Below, one piece after another: positions 45,459 through 57,447 of a stretch of 64,000 nucleotides of DNA. A model generated the notes under the pieces. The model was not told the DNA's origin and ran no database searches. It saw nothing but the letters and a program-made list of their open reading frames with translations. The stretch comes from Cryptomeria japonica (Eukaryota; Streptophyta; Pinopsida; Cupressales; Cupressaceae): contig NC_081405.1 of the NCBI RefSeq assembly GCF_030272615.1, positions 610,943,065 through 611,007,064 of the forward strand, written 5' to 3'. Positions within the stretch are counted from its first letter, which is position 1. The number at the start of each line of letters is the position of its first letter. The position numbers and the translations under genes are program-made.

Positions 45459-46711
45459 ATGAAAATCCTAACATGGAATGTTAGGGGCCTCAATGCCCCT
45501 AACAAGAAATGCTTGACTAAAAGAAGAATTTTTTTTATCAATGCAGAGATTATCATGCTCCAAGAAACCAAACTCAACCTTCAACAAGAAAAATCCTTCG
45601 AAGAAGGTATTACGAACCAATATAATAGTTGCAAATAGGTAGCAGTTCAAGCATAGGGTGTTTCCGAGGGTCTTCTAATTATATGGAAACCTTCTGTGGT
45701 AAAGAATGAAAGGGTAGCTTCAGATAAAAACTGGTTGATGGTGGCAGTTAAGATTCTCTCTTCAAAATTTTCCTTCTTGTTGATTAATGTCTATGGTCAT
45801 GTGTCTTTGGCCTCAAAGCATGCCTTTTGGTCAGATTTGGATGGAGTGATTTCTCAGAATTAGAATGAGAACCTATTCATTGGAGTGGATTTTAATGCCA
45901 TTAGATGTCTGAAAGACAAGAGAGGGGCTATAATTAGGCTTGGAAAATCCCAACAAGAATTCAATGATTGGGTTGATAGAAATGGTCTCCTGGAGGTGGA
46001 ATCAGGGGATAACATCTATACCTGGAATATTAGGAGACTGGGATTCAACGATATTGCAAAAAAAATAGATAGATTGTTTTGGATGGGAGATTTTGCCTCC
46101 TTCCCATTCTCTCTAGAGTGAAAAGTCTTACCATGCTCGAGGTTAGATCATTATCCTCTTTTGTTAAATTTTTGGGGAGCCTCCAACTTAACAAAACCAC
46201 CTTTTAGATTTGAAACTATGCAGATGAAGGATCCAAACTTTCTACCTCTTATATACCAATGGTGGAAAGAAGGCACTTTTGAAGGCTCTAGATGTTTCTA
46301 TTTTGTCTCAAAATTAAAATTTGTCAAGAGAAAGTTGTTAAAATGGAATGCTCAATATCTCAAAAATATATTTAAATAAAAAAGAAACTTAGAAACCCAA
46401 CTGGAGGAGTTGAATGAAAAATTAATCAAGGATGGCATGTCTCAAGTATAATTCATTAAGGAAAGGGAACTATTAGTAGAATATGAAGATATTCTCTCCA
46501 AAGAAGAAATATTTTGGAAGAAAAAATCAAGAGAGGGTTGGCTTCAAGCTGGAGATAAGAACACTAAATTTTTTCATAATGTTACTAAGAAAAGAAGAAG
46601 TATAAACATAATTCTCAAAGTAGAGGGTAAGGGGAATCATCTCATTGAGGATCCACATGACATTTAGAATGAAATCATTCAATTCTTCACCAACTTGATA
46701 AATAACAAAGG
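45459..46711 (+). pseudogene. LINE (LN) segment 3b: ORF2 endonuclease (nonsense-mutated)
   Basis: ATG 45459 begins MKILTWNVRGLNAPNKK, the APE-type endonuclease start. Further motifs are IIMLQETKL (catalytic Glu), NLFIGVDFNAIR (D-x-N), IDRLFW and RLDHYPLLL. The last is the S-D-H motif with Ser changed to Leu (TCA to TTA). One frame holds for 1,250 bp with about half a dozen TAG/TAA stops. The part after the endonuclease has the usual linker WWKEGTFEGSRCFYFVSKLK and GWLQAGDKNTKFFHNVTKKR. The enzyme nicks target DNA to prime reverse transcription. The segment is cut at 46711 by C1. Confidence 0.9.
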
Positions 46712-47928
46712 TGTTAGGATAATCAATGGACAACTAAGAGGGGGGGTGAATCAGTTGTCAACAAATTATAAAACTTTAAGCACACAAAACCTTTTACTAG
46801 AATGCATAAACCAAATATTGGAATAGAAGATATAACAATTAAGCATAAACATAAATCACATAACACTTACCAACCATCCATAACACATAACACCATGATT
46901 TGTACTTGGAAAACCTCGTGAAGGGAAAAACCATGGTGGGAAGCCTACCCACAGTCAGATAATACTTCTGCAGCAAGTATGTGATTACACTAAGAGGGTC
47001 CTGCACATGCAGTAAGGCCAACAACCTAGAGCGTACTGTTCATCACAAAAGGAGCCTCACTAACTACAAAATAAATCCAGACTACAATCCGGAAAGATGA
47101 ATGAACTACAAGAATAACATCTCCTATGCCTGAGTACAATTTCAGTGAAGATCAATACTGGATGTCTTAAACCTCTTTTACAAACCCAACTCAATCACCT
47201 ATGATCAACGAAAACCTCTCCATATGATTACAATTTTATTTGCACATAGATAATCACATAACCTTTTCCTACCACATATATGATCTACAAAGAGATCTTA
47301 AAATATATTTATACCAACTCAGGATCTAAACAATTAGGTCGGCCACCTAAAATATAATACAATAGATCCATTACATAATCCCACAAACTAGTGATAAACA
47401 AAGTCGGCCTAAGACCGAAACAATAAATCCAACTGGCGATGCATCAGGAGCATCAACCAACACATTACATAAATTGGTCCATAACCTAACAGAATAATCA
47501 CCAGACCCAAAATAGGTTGCCATAAGACAAATGAAACACCACGAACAACTAGAACACAAACATGATAACCATCAACATCCTGATAACCTTCTAGAAGCCA
47601 CACCAACACCACTTATCAGATTCATCAAAAGATCTTCATCAAAGCGTGGGCACTAAAACCCTTACCGGTAACCAAAAGGCTTACTAGAACATATGATAGC
47701 ATCCAGATCATCAAATCCCAAACTAACTGAATGTGATACACATCAAGAGCACATGAATAACCAATCCAAACCAATTCCAACAACTAGACCAAAACCAAAG
47801 ACAAATATCCAGATCAACATCAAAGACCAACCACTCTACTAGAAAGCAGTAGACAACAAAACAACTAGTGTTGACATCAATGGCAAACATCAATGCAACA
47901 CATAATCAATTTCTCCAAATTGCCAATA
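46712..47928 (-). repeat. C1 3' LTR
   Basis: 1,217 bp. Both C1 LTRs end ...ATA where CA is expected, so the terminal CA had changed before or independently in both copies. Confidence 0.92.
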
Positions 47929-47943
47929 ATCTCCCCCTTTGGC
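47929..47943 (-). other. C1 polypurine tract
   Basis: Minus-strand GCCAAAGGGGGAGAT abutting the 3' LTR. It is identical to the tract of C2. Confidence 0.85.
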
Positions 47944-50051
47944 ATTGATGGCAACACTAGATGTGAAAAACATCCAAGTACCAAGAAGTGCCAAACAAGT
48001 CTCCCCCAAAGGAAGACATCCAACAATCTCCCCAAAATGATATGACAATGAAGTTCTGAACCAACAAAAAAAACTCTCCCTGTGAATGATATCCCTATTA
48101 AGCTTTGTTTTTCACATAAATATCTCTCCCCCTTTTGACATCAATGCCACAAATCTGACATAAACATCAAAGAAAAGTCATAAAACCTCTGAACCACATA
48201 GTTGACTGCTCCCCCTGAGTAGTAGCACCAACACATTAATCTAGAATGAATGATAGTTCTGATAATGCATGGCAGACTGATGCCAGTCAGTATCACTCAA
48301 GTCTCTATTGAAGGGGCAAAAACTCCCAATCTATCTCTGAAGTACTAAAATGATTCCTTAGGCAAAGGTTTAGTGAAGATATCTGTAATCTGTTCTTTAG
48401 TGTTCACATAAACCAGTCTAACTTCATTTGCTTCCACCTTCTCCTTTAGAAAATTATACTTGATAGATATGTGCTAGTCTTAGAATAAAATATCAGATTC
48501 TTTGATATGTCAATAGCTATAGAGTTATCACAGTGAATAACTATCAGTTCTTTACAATCCACACTTATATCCTTCAACATTTTCTTCATCCATAGAACTT
48601 GTGTATAGTTAGTAGCAGCAACAACATACTCAGTTTCAGCAGTAGATAAACAAGTACATGACTATTTCTTGTCGATCCATGAAACAAGTTTCTTTCCAAG
48701 AAAAAAAGCTCCACCGGATGTGCTCTTCTAATCATCAACATCTCCATCCTAGTCAGCATCTATATATGCACATAGTGTAAAGTCATCATTTTTAGGATAC
48801 CACAAACCATACTCAGATGTTCCTTGCAAATACCTGAAAATCCTTTTCACCGCACTCTCACGATTCTCTCTAGGATCACTCTGATATCTTAATATAATAC
48901 AAATGACATTCCTTATATCTAGTCTAGTCTCTGTCAGATATTTAACAAACCTCCAATCATAGATTTATACCTTGTAGGATTTATCGAAGCTAAGGCATCA
49001 TTCTTTTTCAATTTATCACTTGTAACCATAGGGGTACCAACCAGCTGGAATTTTCCATACCAAATTTCTTCAACAACTCTCTAGCATACTTAGTTTGACA
49101 AATGAAAATACCTTTAACATTTCGAGTAATCTGCAAACCTAAGAAAAATTTCATCTCCCCAATCATAGACATCTCAAATTCATTCTTCATATTTTTTAGA
49201 GAATTTCATGCATAACTTATCCTCACCCCCAAATATGATATCTTCAATAAATACTTCAAGAATCAATATGCCATCATCATTAATCTTATAATATAAGTTA
49301 CTATCAGCATTACCTTTAGTGAAACCAAGCTTCAAAAGATATTTGTCCAATATAGCATATCAAGCTCTAGGGGCTTGTTTCAATCCATGTAAACCTTTCC
49401 TTAACCTACAAACCATGTTTTTGTCATCTAAAAGTAAAAATCCATTAGGTTGCTTAGTATAAACTTCCTCTTTAATATATCCATTAAAAAATGTACACTT
49501 AACATCCATCTAACAAACCTTGTATTTCTTATGGGCAATCGAAGCAAGAAATTATCTCACAACTTCAATCCTAGCTACTAGAGTAAAAATCTCATCATAA
49601 TCAATTCCTTCCTTCTGAGAATATCCTTTACATACCAATCTAGCCTTATTCCTCACAACTTATCCATCCTCATTCAATTTATTCCTAAAAACCCATTTAG
49701 TTCCAATAGCATTCTTATTTTTAGGCTGGAGAACTAGATTCCATGTGTTGTTCTTCTCAATTTGATCTTTTCCCTCTTCCATAGCTCTCATCCAACATTC
49801 ATCTTTAGAAGATTCAATAACTAATGTCGATTCAACTTGAGAAATTAAACATACCTCATCAGTTTCCAACATTCTTCTTGTCATTACTCTTTTGTTCTTG
49901 TCTCCAATGATCTGATCCTCTAAATGATTTAACCTTACATACCTAGGAGTTTTCTGACTTTCTATTCCTTTGCTCTGATCTTCAGTTACTGTTGATTTTT
50001 CTGATATTGTCGGGGTAATTGGTTCAACATTCTATTCCAATTTAGTTAAGA
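47944..50051 (-). pseudogene. C1 reverse transcriptase and RNase H (broken)
   Basis: RT begins [18 protein letters not shown], continues with C*MDVKCTFFNGYIKEEVYT (normally Y-Q-M-D-V-K-(S/T)-A-F-L-N-G) and LEVFIEDIIFGG. The catalytic Y-x-D-D is F-I-E-D here (49240-49251), so the first aspartate is Glu. RNase H retains STSGGAFFLGKKLVSW, STAETEYVVAATN and IHCDNSIAIDISKN. Numerous stops include one at the Gln of the YQMDVK motif. About 350 bp from 47944 hold only the C-terminal remnant. Confidence 0.88.
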
Positions 50052-51130
50052 TCAACTCCAATTCCAGTTCTCTCTCATAAGTTCTGATTTGACCTTTGTA
50101 CAACTCATCCACCTTGACATTAGCACTTTCCACAATTCTCTGTAATCTTTTATTGTAACATCTATATGCTTTTCTTTCATTAGAATAACCAAGAAATATC
50201 CCTTCATCACATCTAGGATCAAACTTTCCAATGGAATCATCTCTTTTGATATAGCATTTACTACCAAAGATTCTGAAATACTTAACTGTAGGTGTATGAC
50301 CAAACCATAACTCATGAGGTGTCTTACCATGTCTCCCATGATATAAACTCTGTTAAATGTGTATATCGTCATGATCACAACTTCTCTCCAATAGATATGA
50401 GGAAAATTAGCTTCCATCATCATAGTTCTAGCTGCATCCAAGATAGTTCTATTCTTTCTTTCCACAACACCATTCTACTGAGTTGTCTAAGGAGTAGACA
50501 ACTTTCTCCTTATCCCATGCTTCTCACAATAACTGTTAAATTCACCGGATGTGAATTCAACACCCTGATCTGACCTTAAGCATTTAATCTTCAACCTTAT
50601 CTTTGTCTCAACTTTAGCCTTAAAGATCTTAAACTTTTCAAAAGCTTTAGATTTCTCTCTTAGAAAAGTAACCCACATCATTCTAGAATAGTCATCAATG
50701 ATTAGCATGAAATATCTATCACCCTGAACACTCTTTATTCTAGCAGGACCACACAAATCAGTATGAATAAGATCAAGAACATCATTAGATTTGTCTTATA
50801 TACTCTTAAAAGAAGTTCTTACTTTCTTTCTCATTTGAGATTCCTTACATACCAGATTATAGGGCTTCACAATCGTAGGTATATCTCTAACAACCTTAGT
50901 TGAACTGATCTTTATAATGCAATCAAAATTCACATGACACAACCTCTTATGCCATAGCCAACTCTCATCAACTTGTGCATTCAAACATGTCTTCTCACCA
51001 GAGTTCAAATGAAAGATGTTACCTTTAGTCTATGTATCGGCTACAATCTCTGATCCAAATCTGTTAATGATTTTGCATTTTCCATCCGTGAATTGTAATT
51101 GAAATCCCTTATCCACCAACTATCCTACAC
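50052..51130 (-). pseudogene. C1 GAG-pre-integrase and integrase (broken)
   Basis: Pre-integrase zinc segment [15 protein letters not shown] ... (here one Cys is replaced, CKESQMRK), then IHTDLCGPARIKS (Asp 1), RSDQGVEFTSGEF (Asp 2) and Q*NGVVERKNRTILDAARTM (Glu present). The TAG at 50475-50477 takes the place of the second Gln in PQQNGVVER. After RVYIMGD the frame changes, and the remaining integrase reads on in another frame. The catalytic triad is retained. Confidence 0.88.
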
Positions 51131-51455
51131 TCAAAAGATTATCCTTAAACCTTCAACATAATAAACATTATCTGTGTTATTTTTACCATCCAATGATATA
51201 GTTCCTCTTCCTCTGATCATACATGCTTTGTCATCTCCAAATCTAACCAGTCCACCATGAAATTTTTGGAAAGATAAAAACTTCCTTTTATCTCTAGTCA
51301 TATGATGTGAACATCCACTGTCTATCACCCATTCATCCTTGTATTCAATTCTAGTAGCAAGGGCATTTTCCTCATTTTGAATAATAGGTGTCGGATCATC
51401 TTCCTTCATAGCCAAAAATACCTATTCCTTTCCACTATCGGATCCACTAGTTGAA
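51131..51455 (-). pseudogene. C1 aspartic protease
   Basis: Reads EWVIDSGCSHHMTRDKRKFL then GGLVRFGDDKACMIRGRGTI, the copia protease with D-S-G active site and the following conserved GxGxI turn. A frameshift near 51150 separates it from the pre-integrase domain. The enzyme cleaves the gag-pol polyprotein. Confidence 0.88.
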
Positions 51456-51457
51456 TC

Positions 51458-52489
51458 TTATGTCGGTTCATCATCAGAATTAGTCATGCCTTCCTCATCC
51501 ACATAGTAACATGATTTGTCTTTGTTTGTCCTATACTTATGCTTGTTCTGATAATCATGGTTAGGCCTAAAATATCTTCTATCTTTCTCTTCAAATCTTG
51601 AATTCCTTTTAGGACATCTAGATGCAAAATGACCTATATTATTACATGGAGAACATTTAAAAGGTGGTTTTCCTTCATAATTACTTCCTGACAACCCTTT
51701 AGGTACTCTTCTTGCAAATAGGGCTTCAATTTTCTCAAACTCATCATCTTCTTTCTTCATTTCCTCTAGTTCCTTCACATATAAAGCTTTCCAATCACTC
51801 TTGCTAGTTGATCACGCAGATGTGTGAAAAGTAGATTCAATCTTTGCAGCTCCTTGAGGACCAAATCCTTCAAGCTCAAAAGTAGATAATTTTCCAACCA
51901 AAGTATCCCTGTTAATAGAAGTGTTAGCTATTGTTCTTAGCTCACTAATTGTAGTAGCCATCATCTTGTAAGCCGGTGGCAAAGCTCTCAATATTTTAGA
52001 AACAATCTCATCTTCGCTTTGAGATCCACCACAACACTGAATTCCCATAACAATTGCATTAACTCTTTCCATAAAAGCAGTAATCCTTTCATCTTCTTCC
52101 ATCTTCAGATGCTCATACCTCACTTGGTAACCATCAAGTTTATCAATTTTAACAATAGGTTCACCTTCATTCAAAGCCTCCAACTTATCCCATATAGCCT
52201 TCGCAGATGATTGGTCAGTTAATCCCATAATTTGTTGATCAAAAAGTGCACTTAAGACTTCTTCTCTAGCTCTACAATCATTCTCAATGTCCTTATGCAA
52301 GGTTTCCAGAGGAGGATTTCCAAATGCCAAATTATGAGGAGTATATCCTTTCCCTATGACCTCCCAAATCTCTTTTCCAATACATCTCAAATGAGTTTCC
52401 ATCTGAATCTTCCATACCCTATAATTTGTCAAATCAAGCTTAGGGGTTTCTCTTCGGAAAATAGATGTAGTTGAAGTATTAGTTGCCAT
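51458..52489 (-). pseudogene. gag: C1 gag with CCHC zinc knuckle
   Basis: ATG 52489 begins MATNTSTTSIFRRETPKLDL then TNYRVWKIQMETHL, followed by WDKLEALNEGEPIVKIDKLD, the UBN2-type copia gag pattern. It runs 225 codons to TGA 51812-51814 (position of Arg, CGA to TGA), then continues in the same style to KCSPCNNIGHFASRCP, a C-x2-C-x4-H-x4-C RNA-binding knuckle. It ends before the protease at TAA 51458. Confidence 0.9.
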
Positions 52490-52531
52490 AGGATCTTCCT
52501 CAAGTGGTTAAGATTCTACAAAGAGGACAAA

Positions 52532-52543
52532 GCTCTGATACCA
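52532..52543 (-). other. C1 primer-binding site, initiator-tRNA-Met
   Basis: Minus-strand TGGTATCAGAGC, two bases from the LTR; the classic plant copia primer site. Confidence 0.95.
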
Positions 52544-52545
52544 AT

Positions 52546-53774
52546 TGTTAGGATAACCGGTGGACAACTCAGAGAGGGGGTGAATCAGTTGTCAACAAAT
52601 TATAAAACTTTAGGCACAAAAAACCTTTTACTGGAATGCATAAACCAAATATTGGAATAACATATATAACAATTAAGAATAAACATAAATCACAGAATAA
52701 TTACCAACCATCCATAACACATAACACCATGATTTGTACGTGGGAAAACCAGTAAAGAGAAAAACACCGATGGAAGCCTACCCACAGTCAGATAATATTT
52801 GGGCAGCAAGTATGTGATTACAATAAGTGGGTCCTACACATGTAGGAAGGCCAACAACCTAGAGTGCACAGCTCATCACAAAAGAAGCCTCACTAACTAC
52901 AAAATAAATCTAGACTACAATCCAGAAAGATGAATGAATTACAAGAATAACATCTCCTATGCCTGAGTACAGTTTTGGTTCAGCTCAATACCAAAAGTTT
53001 TAAGCCTCTTTTACAAACCCAATTCGATCACCTATGATCGACCAAAACCTCTGCATATGATTACAACTTTATTCGCACACAGATAATCCCGTAACCTTTT
53101 CCTACCACATATATTATTTACAAAGAGATCTTACATTATATTTATACCAACTTGGGATATAAACAATTAGGTCGGCCACCTAAAATATAGTACAATAGAT
53201 TTGTTACATAATCCTACAAACCAATGATAAACCAAGTCGGCCTAAGACAAAAACAACATAAACCCAACAATAAAGCCAACTAGTGACACATTGAGAGCAT
53301 CAACCAACATGTTACATAAACTGATCCATAACCTAACAAAATAACCACCAGACCCAAAATAGGTCACCATAAGCCAAATGAAAGACCACGAACAACTAGA
53401 ATACAAACATGATAACCATCAGCATCCCAATAACCTTCTAGAATCCACACCAACACCACTTATCAAATTGATCAAAGATTTTCATCAAAGCGCTACTAGT
53501 AAAACCCTTATCGGTAACCAAAAGGCTTACTAGAACATATGATAGCATCTAGATCATCAAATCCCGAACCAAGTGAATGTGATACACATCACGAGCACAT
53601 AAATAACAAATCCAAACCAATTCCAACAGTCACACAAAAACTGGAGAGAAATCTCCAGATCAACATTAAAGACCAACCACTCTACCGGAAACCAATAGAC
53701 AACAAAACATCTAGTGTTGACATCAATGACAAACATGAATGCAACACATAATCAGTTCCTCCAAATTTCAAATA
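52546..53774 (-). repeat. C1 5' LTR
   Basis: 1,229 bp direct repeat of 46712-47928. Confidence 0.92.
53137..53146 (-). promoter_or_regulatory. Candidate C1 LTR TATA box
   Basis: Minus-strand TATAAATATA, conserved at the same place in the left LTR near 47310. Confidence 0.5.
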
Positions 53775-55162
53775 CAAGGGTCAGACCTAAGGGAGAAAAG
53801 TAAACTTCTTTTAATCATTGCCAAAACTATTACAAATGATCAAAACAGGCGGGTAAATGAAACAATTTCAATGGAAGAATTGTCTATGGCCCTGAAACAA
53901 CTTACTTTTGATAAATCTCCTAGGCTAGATGGTTTCCTCACTGGTTTTTACAAAAAAAGTTGGCACATAATAGGGGCAAAGTTAGTGGCAACTCTCGAGA
54001 GCTCAAGAAAATCTAAAAAAATCTTTAAGAAATCAACAATACCTTCATAGCCCAATTCACAAGAAAGAGAAAGTTGTTAGATTTGGGGATTTCAAACCAA
54101 TCTCCCTCTATAATGCTATCTACAAAATAATCTACAAGCTAATGACTAATAGACTTAAACCACTTATGGACAACAACATTTCTAAAGAGAAAACATAGTT
54201 TGTTACAAGGAGATCAATTTTAGATGGGGTGATTTCTACCCACGAGGCTATCCATACTCTTCAAAACATAAATAAAGTTGGGATGATTATAAGATTGGAC
54301 ATATCAAAAGCATATGATAATGTAGACTGACATTTTTTATGCAAGATAATGCAAGCTTTCGACTTCAACAGTCAATGGATCAACTGGGTTTTTGAATGTG
54401 TATCAACACCAAAATTCTCAATTCTCATTAATGGGAAACCTGAAGGCTATTTTTCATCCTCCAAGGGGATCAGATGGGGAGACCCAATGTCACCTCTTCA
54501 TTATAATGTAAAAAGCCTTTGGGAGAGCTATTAAAGATATGCAAAATTGAAAGTTAATAGAAGGAATAAATATTACTAGAAATTTTACTGCTACACACCA
54601 ACAGTTTACAAAAGATAACCTTTTGCTATGAGTAGCCAAAGCTAGAGAAGAAGCTCAATTCCAAAGACTTCTAACTTCTTATAGAAAAGCCTCAGGATAG
54701 ATTGTAAAAAGAGAGAAATCAGAAATCTTTTTTTTCTCAGCCCCTCAACCAACAAAAAGAAAAATCTTGAAAATTCTTAATTGCAAGAAGGGCAGTCTAC
54801 CATGTATCTATTTGGGAATTTTAATAGACAAAGGCTTAAGGAATTCAAGATTGTGGGACCCTTTGAAATCTAAAATAGATACGAGCATCAACTCATAGAA
54901 AAGAAAATGGCTCTCATGGGTCGATATATTGGTTATGCTACAGGTGGTTATACCAACACTTCCCATTTATCTCTTGTCATATCTAGCATTAACAAGAAGG
55001 ATGAATGCTTGCATTATTAAGAAAATAAGAATTTTTTTATGGACAAACTTGAAGGAGAAACATAAAATATCTCGAATAGCTTGGACTTGTAAACCAAAGC
55101 CTTCAAGTGGTTTAGGGATCCATAACCAGGAACTTCAAAACAAGGCTTTAGGGGCTAAACTT
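53775..55162 (+). pseudogene. LINE (LN) segment 4 of 5: ORF2 reverse transcriptase
   Basis: Continues ORF2 after C1: SMEELSMALKQLTFDKSPRL then DGFLTGFYKKSWHIIGAKL, the start of the LINE RT domain. Motif A is MIIRLDISKAYDNVD (Asp intact) and motif B SKGIRWGDPMSP. Motif C reads QFTKDNLL (54602-54622) where FADD is expected, so the active site is dead. Later segments are KASG*IVKREKSEIFFFSAP, YLLSYLALTRRMNACIIKKI and SSGLGIHNQELQNKALGAKL. Frame changes lie near 54060, 54530 and 54760. It is interrupted at about 55162 by U5. Confidence 0.9.
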
Positions 55163-55736
55163 GATGTAGTCATAATCTAGAGGGTCCTCAAAGAGAACAG
55201 TCCATATCATGTAGCAATAGCAACATAATGGAAGAAACAACAACACATGACTTGAAAAAATTGATTCAAACATCTGCGACATCATTGATTCACTATACAT
55301 TAGTTGGCAACATCTGGTGAACATGCATGCTAACAGGCCCAAAACTACTTACATTCCAGTTTATGATCTGTCTAGACCTCCAAGAGGTATCTAAATTACA
55401 TAATATGAAATCAACCTCCTCATATCTCTTCCTTGTCCCTCAAAGGATCAAATACAACAATATATACAGCATCCAAAACACATCAAAGTCAACCACAAAA
55501 GATTACATTCTCCAAAGATAGGAAAATGAAATGTGTAAAATAGGTTGGCCCCAAAGTGTGAAGATCTCCTCCACTAAAGATGATAACAAAGTTTAAACCA
55601 CCAAGGAAGGTTGGCCAAGGCCATAGGAATAATGTGCATGGTGCCAATTAGATCCGCAAGTTGAGAAATCACTTCACAAGAGAATAAATCTCCAACTAAC
55701 CCTTTAATCTCAAAATTGCTTCGGGAATCAAGAAAT

Positions 55737-57196
55737 TGATAGGTCAATGATGAGAAATAGTACCAATCTGGTACTGAGAGGGGGGGGTCAATCAGTACAA
55801 ACAAAATACAGTCCTAAATCGGTTCAATGGCAATTTACTCACTTAGCTTTCCACTCAACTAAAAACTACACTACCATTTCACCCTTATGCATGAACAAGT
55901 AATCTATCATCATATCTTCACAACTATTAGTTCAACATGTTTTATTGACAGGCATAAAACACAAAACCATCATATGCGTAACAGGTAATAACAAAGCATC
56001 ACAAGATAAAAGCATCACACATGACACACACATTTTTCATGTGGAAACCCAACTAGGAAAAACCATGGTGGGGATGAATACGCACAAGCTATTTTTGAAC
56101 TCTTTGGAAGTCTGCTCTGTTAGGAGCCTTGCCTGGTTAAAGACATTATAAAAGGTTCTGCTAGGAACCGATCCTGTTAGAGATCACCCAGTTAAGGGAT
56201 GGCTACAATACCCAGTTAAGGGTTAAACCCTGTTAAGGGTACCTTGTTAGAGGATTTCAAGAACTCAATAGCTAAAGGATTTCCAGAGCTCTCTAGCTTT
56301 CTAGATCTCAATAACTTCGAGTTACCCTGTTAAGGGATTTATAGCAAGCTAGTTAAGGCTACCCTGTTAGGGGATTTTCCAACTATTGAGGTGGTTAGAG
56401 ATTAACAGGTATTACAATGATCTGGTAATAAAACTCAATGTCAATGCAGATCCACTTAAGCTCCTCTTCACCTTCTGCATTTACACTCTACAAGTATCAC
56501 TTCTCTTCTCTGGTCTGGAAAGAATCATGTATCCCTTCTCTTGGATACTGACACACAACTTTTGCCAACAACTTTAGAAAGAAACACAACATCGACCTTA
56601 TAGGACAACACACAGGTCGGTAGCATAAACCCTAAACACTAGACCTATTAGGTTAAGGAATTAAAATGGTTCAATCTTGACTGTTGATGATACTGTATTG
56701 AATGCAATAGTCTTGATCCAATCTCAAGACATTCTCCATCATTTGTTTTCTACCAATTTCATGGTGGCTGATAACCCATCACACATTATCATCATTTATA
56801 GACTTTGCACATTCCCGAAGTAGATAGGAACAATCTCCTTTATGCAAGATCCTTCACGTGCACAAGGCTGATGTGGCAACATGATCTATTCTTCATTACA
56901 ATGCTAACTCATCACACAATGTCACTGGTTGAGCCATACAGGCTTGAAGCACTTCAACCAGAAACCCTAAAGTTGAGACTACCAACCGGTAGTCATACAA
57001 TGCTTCCATGTGCCGGTTCCCATAACCATATGCTGGTTCACCTTGAATAAGCACACCACTTCAATTTGGCACAAATACCAGTTCACAATGTTATACCAGT
57101 TCTCACATATGCTGGTTCATACATCTTCAACATATTGACATCAATGATAACATACAATGTCATTATGTCCACATACCGGTTCACATAATGCCAACA
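55737..57196 (-). repeat. C2 3' LTR
   Basis: 1,460 bp. It lacks about 90 bp present in the other LTR (around 61710-61800). It contains a cluster of GTTAAGGGAT-like units (56140-56380). Confidence 0.93.
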
Positions 57197-57211
57197 ATCT
57201 CCCCCTTTGGC
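57197..57211 (-). other. C2 polypurine tract
   Basis: Minus-strand GCCAAAGGGGGAGAT abutting the 3' LTR. Confidence 0.88.
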
Positions 57212-57447
57212 ATTGATTGCAATATACAAAGATATAGATATCTCTCCGCTTCACATCTTCTCCCCTAATTTCTGCAGATATCTTCTTCGCTTTACATCTT
57301 CTCCCCCTTTGACAACAATGCCAAAGTGGAGGCACAAGCTTCCCTGTTCCATTATGCTGCTCCCCCTGAGGAGTAGCATCCTTCAACACATCAATCCAGA
57401 AGAAAGATTTGACTATGCAATACATGACTGATGTGGAGCATATACCT

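Larger units (their letters stand above)
46712..53774 (-). mobile_element. C1: Ty1/copia retrotransposon
   Basis: LTRs 46712-47928 and 52546-53774 start TGTTAGGAT. Flanks are AAAGG (46707-46711) and CAAGG (53775-53779), a 5-bp duplication with one mismatch. An initiator-Met-type PBS lies at 52532-52543 and a PPT at 47929-47943. The order gag, protease, integrase, RT, RNase H on the minus strand is the copia order. There are frameshifts in protease, integrase and RT, plus many stops. Removing C1 restores LINE ORF2 codons (INNKG then SDLREK). Confidence 0.95.

Noticed and set aside
50292-50573. Plus-strand open frames opposite C1 and C2 pol (also 58660-59640)
   Set aside because: Antisense shadows of well-recognised pol domains.
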